Of a stretch of 64,000 nucleotides of DNA, positions 56,809-64,000 are shown one piece after another. The stretch covers positions 682,001 to 746,000 of the forward strand of contig NC_020514.1 in the NCBI RefSeq assembly GCF_000347635.1, in the 5' to 3' direction. The stretch is from Paraglaciecola psychrophila 170. GTDB lineage: Bacteria > Pseudomonadota > Gammaproteobacteria > Enterobacterales > Alteromonadaceae. Below the pieces are notes generated by a model that worked only from the letters and a program-made list of their open reading frames with translations, was not told the origin of the DNA and searched no databases. How positions within the stretch are numbered: position 1 is the first letter of the stretch; every line of letters starts with the position of its first letter. The translations under genes were made by a program, and so were the position numbers.

Positions 56809-59800
56809 TGTTTAAAAGTACTCTTTTCAAAGATGATTTACCGTCATTATCTATACGCAGACCCGTATTAATTTTAGTGTTGAACTTGTTAATTGTTACG
56901 GCGGGAATTGCCGCGCTATTTGCCTTAGAAATTCGTGAATTACCTGACGTTGACCGGCCTATAATTACCGTTTCTGCCAACTATCCCGGTGCCGCCCCTG
57001 AAACAGTTGATTCAGAAGTCACTAGTCGGCTGGAAGGTGCAGTCGCCAGAGTCAGTGGTGTAAAAACCATTCGGGCACAAAGTGAAGAAGGCAACAGCCG
57101 TATTCGCGTAGAGTTTCGTCCTGGCATTAACATTGAAGATGCCGCTAACGAAACGCGAGAATCTGTAGCGCGAATTCAGCGAAGATTACCTGATGAAGTC
57201 GAGCAAGTATCCATTGTAAAAGCCGATAATGATGCACAAGCGGTGGTCAACATTGCGATTTCTAGTGAAAAGTATGATTTAGAAACCCTGACTGACATAG
57301 TTGAAACAGACCTAGCCCCATTATTTTTAAATGTGCCAGGTGTGGCTGATGTGAGTTTAGATGGAGACCGGCAGCGTGTATTGCGGGTTAGCGTCGATAA
57401 TTTACGCTTAACGAGCTTTAATCTGTCTATATCTGACGTGGCCAGAGCATTGAGTACCGCACCTTTTGATGTACCTGCTGGAAGTATTCGTTCCACTGAT
57501 CATCAATTGATAGTGCGTGCTGATGCGACATCTGTAAACGAGCAAGACGTTCGCGATATTGTGATTGCAGGTAATGTTAAAGTGGGCGATGTAGCCAGCG
57601 TTTATTTTGGCCCTGCTGACTTACGCAGCATAGTGCGGTTAGACGGTAAGCCTGTTATTGGTTTAGGTGTGATTAGGCAAGCACGCTCTAACACTATCGA
57701 AATTTCAGATGAAGTGTTAGCAATGTTAGATGGTTTACGTCAACGTTTCCCTGACTTAGAAATGACTGTCACCTCAGACGATGCCGAGTTTATTCGCGAC
57801 TCAGTGGATGAGGTGCTGCAATCTCTGGTGTTTACGATAGGTCTTGTAATCGTAACGTTATGGTTGTTTATTGGTAAGTTTAGAGCGACCTTGATACCCG
57901 CTTTAGCGATCCCCGTTTCTTTGATTGGCTCTTTAGCTATTCTTTGGATGTTTGGTTTTTCAATTAATATTTTGACGTTACTCGCCTTGGTTCTTGCCAC
58001 AGGGTTGATAGTCGACGATGCCATAGTGGTATCAGAAAATATTCAGCGACGCCGAGCCGCGGGTATGGGAGCCAGGGCAGCAGCGGTGATAGGTACCCGT
58101 GAAGTGTTTTTTGCTGTCGTTGCGACCACAGCAGTATTAGTGGCGGTATTTGTACCTATTGCATTTCTTCCCTCTACCGCTGGGCGCTTATTTAGAGAGT
58201 TTGGCGGTGTATTAGCCGGAAGTGTCGTTATTTCATCATTTGTCGCGTTATCGTTAGTGCCCGCTCTAACAGCAAAAATTCCTGCTATCGATGTCTCAAA
58301 ACAAAAACAACCGGGACTACTCAGCCGTTTTGGTACTGCATGTGTTAATGGTTATGAGCGCGCTTTGCTGTTTGTTTTAAAGTTCTCCCTTGCCGTGGTC
58401 ATTTTTTGCACCTTAATAGGTGCTGGCGCTTATTATGTGTTTAATGAATTAGACAACGAGTTACTTCCGCCGGAAGACAGAGGTGTGGTGCGTATATTTG
58501 CACGTGGCCCTGACGGCACCGGTATCAATTTTATGGACAGGCAAGCCCTAAAAACCGAAGCGTTACTTTTACCTAATATTGACCAAGGCGAAATTGAATC
58601 GATTTATACTGTTGTGGGCCGCTGGGATCCTAATATTTTATTTATTACGGTGCCTTTGGTTGACTGGGCAGATAGGAAGCGCTCACAACAACAGATTATT
58701 GATGAGTTGCGTCCTATGTTGTCACAAGTAGCGGGCGCGCCGGGGCGAGCATTTGGTAGTAATAGCCTGAATTTAAGAGGATTTGGCGGGGGATTTGAAG
58801 TCGCACTCACTGGCGACAACTATCTAGAAATTTACCAAGCAGCCCTCGATTTTTCTAAACAAATTGAAGATACCCTTCCAGAATTAGGCAACGTAGGCAT
58901 TTCTTACGAACCGACTCAACCACAACTAAGGGTGAGTATCGATAGACGCCGTGCTGAGGAGTTGGGTGTTGCCTTTGATGATGTATCTCGAACGCTACGA
59001 GCGGCAGTTAGCGGTGATGATATTGTAGATTTAAATGTGGGCGACCAAGCGGTACCTATTATTTTACAGTCGAGTAACCGTAATTCTTTAGACCCTGCAA
59101 GCATCCTCAATCTCTTCGTTAGCTCTAGCAAAGGTGGTTTAGTTCCGCTTTCAAGTGTGGCTTTCGTGACTGAAGAAGGAGTCGCAGCTGAGTTGGAGCG
59201 TCATGCCCAGCGCCGCGCAATAGAATTAGAAATGGAGTTACCCGCTGAGATCACCATTGAACGAGCTGTCACATCGATTCGAGAACTTGCCAACAGCACC
59301 CTTCCACCCGGCATCGGATTGGTGTTCTTAGGTGAAGCGCTAACGTATCAAGAAACAAATCAACAAGTCATGTTGACCTACATACTGGCATTTTTAATTG
59401 TAATGTTAGTGTTAGCCGCACAATTTGAAAGTTTTAATAGTGCGTTTGTGGTGATGTTAACCGTGCCCTTTGGTATTGCTGCGGCTATCTATGCACTTTA
59501 TTTTACTGGCACATCAATCAATATTTACTCGCAAATTGGCTTGGTGATGTTGATTGGACTAATCGCCAAAAACTCAATTTTGCTGGTGGAATTTGCGAAT
59601 CAACTTCGTGATGCCGGCATGGGTGTTAAAGAAGCCATTATTGAAGCGGGTAAAGTCAGACTGCGCCCAATCATGATGACCCTGGTTTCTACTATTTTAG
59701 GTGGATTGCCGCTCATTCTCTCCACTGGTGCGGGTGCTGAAGCACGTAATGCTATTGGTTGGGTAGTATTTGGTGGACTTGGTTTGGCGGTGGGCTTTAC

Positions 59801-59912
59801 GCTATTTTTGACGCCGGTGCTGTATTTCGCTTTAGCGCGCTTTACTAAGCCTAAAGCAGATGAAGAAAATCGCTTGAACCTTGAATTAGAAGCCGCTCAG
59901 AAACAGTTGTAG
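56808..59912 (+). CDS. RND multidrug efflux pump, inner-membrane permease
   Basis: A 1034-residue AcrB/MexF-type pump that drives export of hydrophobic compounds with protons. Twelve membrane helices and two large periplasmic loops are visible. The proton-relay region reads TGLIVDDAIVVSENI, with the Asp pair at the expected place in helix 4, and the repeated GLIAKNSILLVEFANQLRD lies in the second half. GTG start. No outer-membrane channel gene follows, so it probably uses a channel encoded elsewhere. A hairpin follows the gene. Confidence 0.95.
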   Translation: MFKSTLFKDDLPSLSIRRPVLILVLNLLIVTAGIAALFALEIRELPDVDRPIITVSANYPGAAPETVDSEVTSRLEGAVARVSGVKTIRAQSEEGNSRIRVEFRPGINIEDAANETRESVARIQRRLPDEVEQVSIVKADNDAQAVVNIAISSEKYDLETLTDIVETDLAPLFLNVPGVADVSLDGDRQRVLRVSVDNLRLTSFNLSISDVARALSTAPFDVPAGSIRSTDHQLIVRADATSVNEQDVRDIVIAGNVKVGDVASVYFGPADLRSIVRLDGKPVIGLGVIRQARSNTIEISDEVLAMLDGLRQRFPDLEMTVTSDDAEFIRDSVDEVLQSLVFTIGLVIVTLWLFIGKFRATLIPALAIPVSLIGSLAILWMFGFSINILTLLALVLATGLIVDDAIVVSENIQRRRAAGMGARAAAVIGTREVFFAVVATTAVLVAVFVPIAFLPSTAGRLFREFGGVLAGSVVISSFVALSLVPALTAKIPAIDVSKQKQPGLLSRFGTACVNGYERALLFVLKFSLAVVIFCTLIGAGAYYVFNELDNELLPPEDRGVVRIFARGPDGTGINFMDRQALKTEALLLPNIDQGEIESIYTVVGRWDPNILFITVPLVDWADRKRSQQQIIDELRPMLSQVAGAPGRAFGSNSLNLRGFGGGFEVALTGDNYLEIYQAALDFSKQIEDTLPELGNVGISYEPTQPQLRVSIDRRRAEELGVAFDDVSRTLRAAVSGDDIVDLNVGDQAVPIILQSSNRNSLDPASILNLFVSSSKGGLVPLSSVAFVTEEGVAAELERHAQRRAIELEMELPAEITIERAVTSIRELANSTLPPGIGLVFLGEALTYQETNQQVMLTYILAFLIVMLVLAAQFESFNSAFVVMLTVPFGIAAAIYALYFTGTSINIYSQIGLVMLIGLIAKNSILLVEFANQLRDAGMGVKEAIIEAGKVRLRPIMMTLVSTILGGLPLILSTGAGAEARNAIGWVVFGGLGLAVGFTLFLTPVLYFALARFTKPKADEENRLNLELEAAQKQL

Positions 59913-59922
59913 TTTAATAAAA

Positions 59923-59956
59923 ATAGCGCTCAAGTTTGGATTAACTTGAGCGCTAT
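59923..59956. terminator. Bidirectional terminator between the RND pump and DUF2789 genes
   Basis: A perfect 14-bp stem (ATAGCGCTCAAGTT with AACTTGAGCGCTAT) with a 6-nt loop. On the minus strand it is followed by TTTTTATTA, good for the DUF2789 transcript; on the plus strand the T-tract is missing. Confidence 0.8.
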
Positions 59957-60052
59957 ACTGAATTGACTCAGTGGCTTATTAAATATGACCCGCTAATTCG
60001 TCACGGAGTGATAGCTTAAGTTTTAAAATATCTGACTTTTGACGTCGTATTC

Positions 60053-60283
60053 TCAACGCAGTTTTGCATCTAACTCATCAACAATTTCAGCCCAGTCGGC
60101 ATTTTCGTCAATCATTTGTTGTAAAAAGGTCTTCTGAGCGGTGTTCCAAAAGTCGGCTTGATGTAATTTGACGTTGGCGGGTAGTGAGCCATGTTGTCTA
60201 ACAAAGCTATTAATAGCTTGCTCGGAGCTATCAAGGCCTAATTGATCGAACAAAGAGTGAATCGAATGAATTGGTGAATACAT
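60053..60283 (-). CDS. DUF2789 family protein
   Basis: A 76-residue cytoplasmic protein matching DUF2789: SIHSLFDQLGLDSSEQAINS at the start, RQHGSLPANVKLHQADFWN in the middle and QMIDENADWAEIVDELDAKL at the end. Function unknown. GGAG precedes the ATG by 7 bases. Confidence 0.88.
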   Translation of the reverse strand: MYSPIHSIHSLFDQLGLDSSEQAINSFVRQHGSLPANVKLHQADFWNTAQKTFLQQMIDENADWAEIVDELDAKLR

Positions 60284-60608
60284 TGGTTTCTCCGCTGAAG
60301 TTTTTCTAGGTTAGGGAGTATATGTCTTTAAGCACTCATAAACCGTTATAATATGCGGCTGGGATGAAAATATGCAGAGAGATTTAACAATCATTAAAAT
60401 CATTTGATTTTTTACCACAGAGAATAAATATGGCAACACTTGAAGAACGGTAAACCCTATAACTTGTTTGGTTAGCTCTTGGAATGTTGACTGTTTGCAC
60501 CATGTGGATTTGTTAGACGTTGTTGGTTTAATACTTGCAAATGTTCTGTTTAATACTGGCAAATGTTCCGCTAAATGGCGCATCTGGTTATTTTAAGCTG
60601 AGGAATTT
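60284..60608. other. Intergenic region containing a 22-bp tandem repeat
   Basis: About 325 bp between divergent genes with no gene of its own. The repeat at 60526-60569 is listed separately. Confidence 0.45.
60526..60569 (+). repeat. Two tandem copies of a 22-bp unit
   Basis: Two head-to-tail copies (GTTTAATACTTGCAAATGTT and a 20-of-22 match, both ending with TC plus one base) end 40 bases before the next gene start. They could be a pair of protein-binding sites for that gene or a duplication product. Confidence 0.7.
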
Positions 60609-61226
60609 ATGGTGTTTATGAATATTTTGTTTGATCGATGCGTTTCGATTAAGAGGCAAGTCTTAGCCGTCTTTCTAACGGTTTTGTCTTTATTAGTGTG
60701 TTCTTTGCCAACACAAGCGCTAGAAATTGACGTCAGTGCTCACCAAGGAACTGAGTATGAGACTCAAGGATTTTCAATATTTATTGCCGATAACTTTTCG
60801 CGGAAAAACCCATTTTATTGGAGTCTAGGCTTCAGTCGCTATGATGAAGTGTTTGTTGAGTGGAATAACAGTAATTTGAAATTCCCTATCAATAGCGCTG
60901 AAGCATCATTATCTTATCGCCATCAATTCACAGCTCGAAACCCTACAATGAGACGTTTCAGTATGGAATACCAATTAGGAGTAGCGGCGTCATTAACCGA
61001 TAATAAGTTTACTTGGGTTGAACTTAATGAAGAAAAATATTTTTCGGAAACCGGTGATATCAATGGCTTTTTAGCTATTTCAGCCCATTATAAAATGTCT
61101 TCTAATGTCTCTGCCATCATGGGGGTAAAACACTTTCCTAAGATGTCCGAATTTGGCAGCATGAGTTCTGTTTTTCTGGGGGTTAAGTTTAACTTCGACG
61201 TTGGCCCAACTTATTATGGTAACTAA
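60609..61226 (+). CDS. Hypothetical outer-membrane beta-barrel protein
   Basis: Not recognised as a named family. A signal peptide (QVLAVFLTVLSLLVCSLPTQ region, cleavage near residue 38) is followed by alternating strands about 165 residues long (FYWSLGFSRYDEVFVEW, AEASLSYRHQF, FLAISAHYKMSSNVSAIMGV). The form is that of a small outer-membrane barrel of the PagL/OmpA-like size class, but no PagL His-Ser motif is seen and the C-terminus is not Phe. GAGGA lies 5 bases before the ATG. Confidence 0.6.
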   Translation: MVFMNILFDRCVSIKRQVLAVFLTVLSLLVCSLPTQALEIDVSAHQGTEYETQGFSIFIADNFSRKNPFYWSLGFSRYDEVFVEWNNSNLKFPINSAEASLSYRHQFTARNPTMRRFSMEYQLGVAASLTDNKFTWVELNEEKYFSETGDINGFLAISAHYKMSSNVSAIMGVKHFPKMSEFGSMSSVFLGVKFNFDVGPTYYGN

Positions 61227-61284
61227 TCACATTTGAATAAATGTTGAAGGTTAGAAAGCGTAGTGAATAAGTGAGGAATGAATA

Positions 61285-64000
61285 TTGTTTATGTGTAGAT
61301 TAAACCTGCAATCTGCCGCAGTGCTTCGGCGTATCTGGTTAAGGTTACCACTTTTAAGTTCTATCTTAATTGGTTTGGCTTTGCCGCAACTCGTTTATGC
61401 TCAGGCTGTTAACTGCCCTGGTCCACCACCTTTGACCACCACTGATACCGACGGCGATGGTTACGACGACAATATAGATATATTTCCAAATGATCCTATT
61501 CGCCATTACGACTATGACTTAGATGGCATCAGTAATTTTGATGAAAATGATGATGACGGCGATGGTGTTCTGGATGGAGATGATAATAATCTAGATGCTG
61601 ACCCAGTTATTAATTTCTACGACCCTTTCCCCGAAGATCCACTTGAGTGGATCGATACCGATGGTGATTGCCTCGGCAATAATGCAGATCTAGATGATGA
61701 CGGCGATGGATTTGCAGATACCATAGACCCGTTTCCTTTGAATGGCTTTGAATGGGAAGACACTGACAGTGACCGCATAGGTAATAACGCCGATGCTGAT
61801 GACGATAACGACGGTGTGATCGATTTATATGATGCCAAACCTTTGGATCCAAATGAACAAACCGATACGGATAGCGATGGTGTCGGCAATAATGCCGATG
61901 AAGACGATGATAATGACGGTATTGACGATGTAGATGATGCGTTTCGGCTGAACGCCAATGAAACCTTAGACACAGACAATGATGGCATCGGAAATAACTC
62001 TGACCCTGACAATGATGGCGACGGTGTATTAGACGCGAATGACTTTTTGCCAGATGACCCTTCTGAATCCTTCGACAATGATGGCGATCTAGTCGGTGAT
62101 AATGCTGATCCTGATGATGACAACGATGGCTTTGCCGATGGCGTTGACGCGTTTAGAACTGATCCGGCTGAAAACTTAGACACGGATGGTGATGGCGTCG
62201 GTAACAATGCCGACAGTGATGATGACGCTGATGGCGTGGCTGACGCTTCTGACGCGTTTCCACTCGACCCTACTGAGTTCATCGATACTGACAATGACGG
62301 CATAGGTAACAATACCGATACCGATGATGACGGTGATGGCGTAGAAGACGGTATAGATAAGTTTTCGCTTGATAGAACAGAATCTATTGATACAGATGGT
62401 GACGGCATTGGAAATAATACCGATACTGATGACGATGGTGATGGTGTGCCTGACAATGTTGACCCTGATCCTCTGAATATGGCTGAAGATACCGATACTG
62501 ACGGCGATGGCATTGGTAACATTGCCGACCCAGATGATGACGGAGACGGCGTAGCCGATGGCTTTGATGCTTTCCCGCTTAACGGTAATGAAACACTAGA
62601 TACCGATGGCGATGGCTTAGGTAATAATCTAGGTGATGCCGATGATGATAACGACGGCACCGTTGATTCTGATGATCCTTTTTCCTTAGATAGAACAGAG
62701 TGGCTTGATACTGATAGCGATGGTGTTGGCAATAATGCAGATTCAGATGATGACGGCGACGGCACTATTGATAGTATCGATGCTTTTAGACTCAACGCTG
62801 CTGAGTCTAAAGACACCGACGGTGATGGTGTAGGTAACAACGCTGATAGTGACGATGACAATGACTTTTTTATTGATGCCGATGACGATTTCCCCTTAAA
62901 TTCATTAGAGTGGTTAGACACTGATAATGACAATGTTGGCAATAATGCAGACAACGATGATGATAATGACGGAGTTAAAGATTCGTTAGATATATTCCCT
63001 TTAAACAGGTTTGAATCAGTCGACACCGATGCTGATGGTGTGGGTAATAACGCAGACAGTGATGATGATGGCGATGGTTTTATCGATAATGATGATGCAT
63101 TTCCACTGGATATATCGGAATGGCTCGATACCGACTTAGATGGCATTGGCAATAATTTAGATACGGACGATGACGGTGATGAAGTAACCGATAATCTGGA
63201 TTTATTCCCGGTAGATAACACTGAATGGCTAGATACTGATGTTGATAGTATCGGTAATAATGCCGACAGTGATGACGATAATGATGGCGTAAGAGACATA
63301 GACGATGCCTTTCCACTTGATCCGGTCGAAACCAAAGATACGGATCTAGATGGGATAGGAAATGTATTTGATATTGATGATGACGGTGACGGCGTAATTG
63401 ATTCTGATGATGCCTTTCCGCTAGATAGCACCGAGACAGTAGATACCGATGGTGACGGTACAGGCAACAATACAGATACAGATGATGACGGTGATGGGAT
63501 CTCTGATATTAATGATCCATTTCAACTCGATCCAACGGAGTTTATTGATACCGATAATGACGGCACCGGTAACAATAGCGATACTAATGACGACAATGAT
63601 GGGTTTTTAGATACAGAAGACGATTTCCCCTTGGACCCATTAGAATGGTTAGACACCGACAAGGACACCATTGGTAATAATGCAGATCTCGATGACGATA
63701 ACGACGGAATGAGCGATGAATTTGAAATCAGGTATGGTTTGAATACTCTTGATCCTGATGATGCCTTACTTGATATTGATTTAGACGGCGTAATAAACGG
63801 TGATGAAGCGCTAGACAATAAAAATCCTCTGGTTGATGATTATCCTCCAAAGATCAACCTCCCAGGATCACTGCAACTTAATGCGGAGCATATCTTTACT
63901 ACGCTTACTGAAGCGGCATTGGTGGCGGCGACCAATATTTCTGCTAGTGATGGTTTAGATGGTGATGACTGCTGCAGTCTTACCCCTGTTGGTTTTGAGC
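61285..64000 (+). CDS. Large exported calcium-binding repeat protein (thrombospondin type 3-like), partial
   Basis: Starts at TTG 61285 with GAGGA 7 bases before it (or ATG 61291) and is still open at the window end, 905 codons. A signal peptide (PLLSSILIGLALPQLVYAQA) is followed by about 20 tandem repeats of about 35 residues. Each holds DTDGDGVGNNADSDDDxDG-type acidic loops that match the DxDxDGxG calcium motif, then a spacer ending FPLDPTE. From about residue 845 the repeats stop, and a different domain begins (PPKINLPGSLQLNAEHIFT). Calcium probably stiffens the stalk. Surface protein or adhesin is inferred. Confidence 0.88.
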   Translation, partial: MFMCRLNLQSAAVLRRIWLRLPLLSSILIGLALPQLVYAQAVNCPGPPPLTTTDTDGDGYDDNIDIFPNDPIRHYDYDLDGISNFDENDDDGDGVLDGDDNNLDADPVINFYDPFPEDPLEWIDTDGDCLGNNADLDDDGDGFADTIDPFPLNGFEWEDTDSDRIGNNADADDDNDGVIDLYDAKPLDPNEQTDTDSDGVGNNADEDDDNDGIDDVDDAFRLNANETLDTDNDGIGNNSDPDNDGDGVLDANDFLPDDPSESFDNDGDLVGDNADPDDDNDGFADGVDAFRTDPAENLDTDGDGVGNNADSDDDADGVADASDAFPLDPTEFIDTDNDGIGNNTDTDDDGDGVEDGIDKFSLDRTESIDTDGDGIGNNTDTDDDGDGVPDNVDPDPLNMAEDTDTDGDGIGNIADPDDDGDGVADGFDAFPLNGNETLDTDGDGLGNNLGDADDDNDGTVDSDDPFSLDRTEWLDTDSDGVGNNADSDDDGDGTIDSIDAFRLNAAESKDTDGDGVGNNADSDDDNDFFIDADDDFPLNSLEWLDTDNDNVGNNADNDDDNDGVKDSLDIFPLNRFESVDTDADGVGNNADSDDDGDGFIDNDDAFPLDISEWLDTDLDGIGNNLDTDDDGDEVTDNLDLFPVDNTEWLDTDVDSIGNNADSDDDNDGVRDIDDAFPLDPVETKDTDLDGIGNVFDIDDDGDGVIDSDDAFPLDSTETVDTDGDGTGNNTDTDDDGDGISDINDPFQLDPTEFIDTDNDGTGNNSDTNDDNDGFLDTEDDFPLDPLEWLDTDKDTIGNNADLDDDNDGMSDEFEIRYGLNTLDPDDALLDIDLDGVINGDEALDNKNPLVDDYPPKINLPGSLQLNAEHIFTTLTEAALVAATNISASDGLDGDDCCSLTPVGFE
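61441..63770 (+). repeat. Tandem 105-bp coding repeats
   Basis: About 20 imperfect units of about 35 codons with strongly conserved GATGATGAC-rich cores (D codons) and variable spacers. They are prone to recombination, so copy number may vary between strains. Unit length is mostly 35 residues; a few units differ by one or two. Confidence 0.85.

Noticed and set aside
61617..63470. Long minus-strand open frame of 617 codons, rich in Ser, Pro and Val
   Set aside because: It is the antisense of the Asp-rich repeats: GAT/GAC codons read backwards give ATC/GTC and, in this frame, Ser and Pro codons. The repeat periodicity keeps it free of stops; it has no ribosome site and no natural protein texture.

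Overview
The window reads as chromosome of a marine gammaproteobacterium of the order Alteromonadales, most like Glaciecola/Paraglaciecola/Alteromonas. The reasons are the pepA-holC-valS cluster divergent from lptF-lptG, a three-part proton-translocating transhydrogenase (PntAA/PntAB/PntB), UPF0231 (YacL), DUF2789, a Cry-DASH plus second photolyase pair, low GC, and many envelope and c-di-GMP signalling genes. This is inferred from gene content only. Part of the window is core genome and part is accessory or decaying.

Layout. 1-2.5 kb: two-gene minus-strand module, a degenerate UshA-type periplasmic protein followed by a membrane sensor kinase cut by the window edge. 2.6-13.6 kb: core genes valS, holC, pepA, lptF, lptG, an RDD protein and the pnt operon. 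14.2-14.5 kb: tRNA-Leu(CAA) with its 3' end and terminator duplicated 187 bp downstream, a possible integration scar. 14.9-20.1 kb: DUF1330, LysR regulator, PagL-like lipid A deacylase, MlaC-like protein, lipoprotein amidase. 20.1-24.7 kb: gene-poor decaying region with a broken chemotaxis receptor capped by an IS1595-family element. 24.7-32.9 kb: aldo/keto reductase, gnd, OmpW, YacL, a kinase with two stand-alone receiver proteins, YgjP-like metallopeptidase. 33.0-35.7 kb: arsenic operon (arsR, LMW-type arsC, arsH, ACR3) behind a perfect 38-bp palindromic operator. 36.2-46 kb: PldA; an RsbQ-like hydrolase with a PAS-GGDEF protein; a tight operon of cupredoxin, HAMP-GGDEF-EAL protein, DUF3034 protein and truncated-globin lipoprotein; a DUF1439-like protein, a ZntB/CorA transporter and a second MlaC. 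46-51.5 kb: small genes, frame-broken genes and clear pseudogenes (DUF1328, MscS-like, alcohol dehydrogenase). 51.9-61.2 kb: two photolyase/cryptochrome genes, a lipase-like protein, an RND efflux pair, DUF2789 and an outer-membrane protein. 61.3-64 kb: a long calcium-binding (thrombospondin type 3-like) repeat protein running off the end.

A recurring oddity is single-base frame breaks in homopolymers, including in essential lptG and in pntAB, which suggests residual sequencing error. These should be separated from genuine decay, where several in-frame stops occur (MCP, MscS-like 2, alcohol dehydrogenase). The most interesting candidate systems are the pseudo-5'-nucleotidase/sensor-kinase pair and the cupredoxin/EAL/DUF3034/globin-lipoprotein operon.
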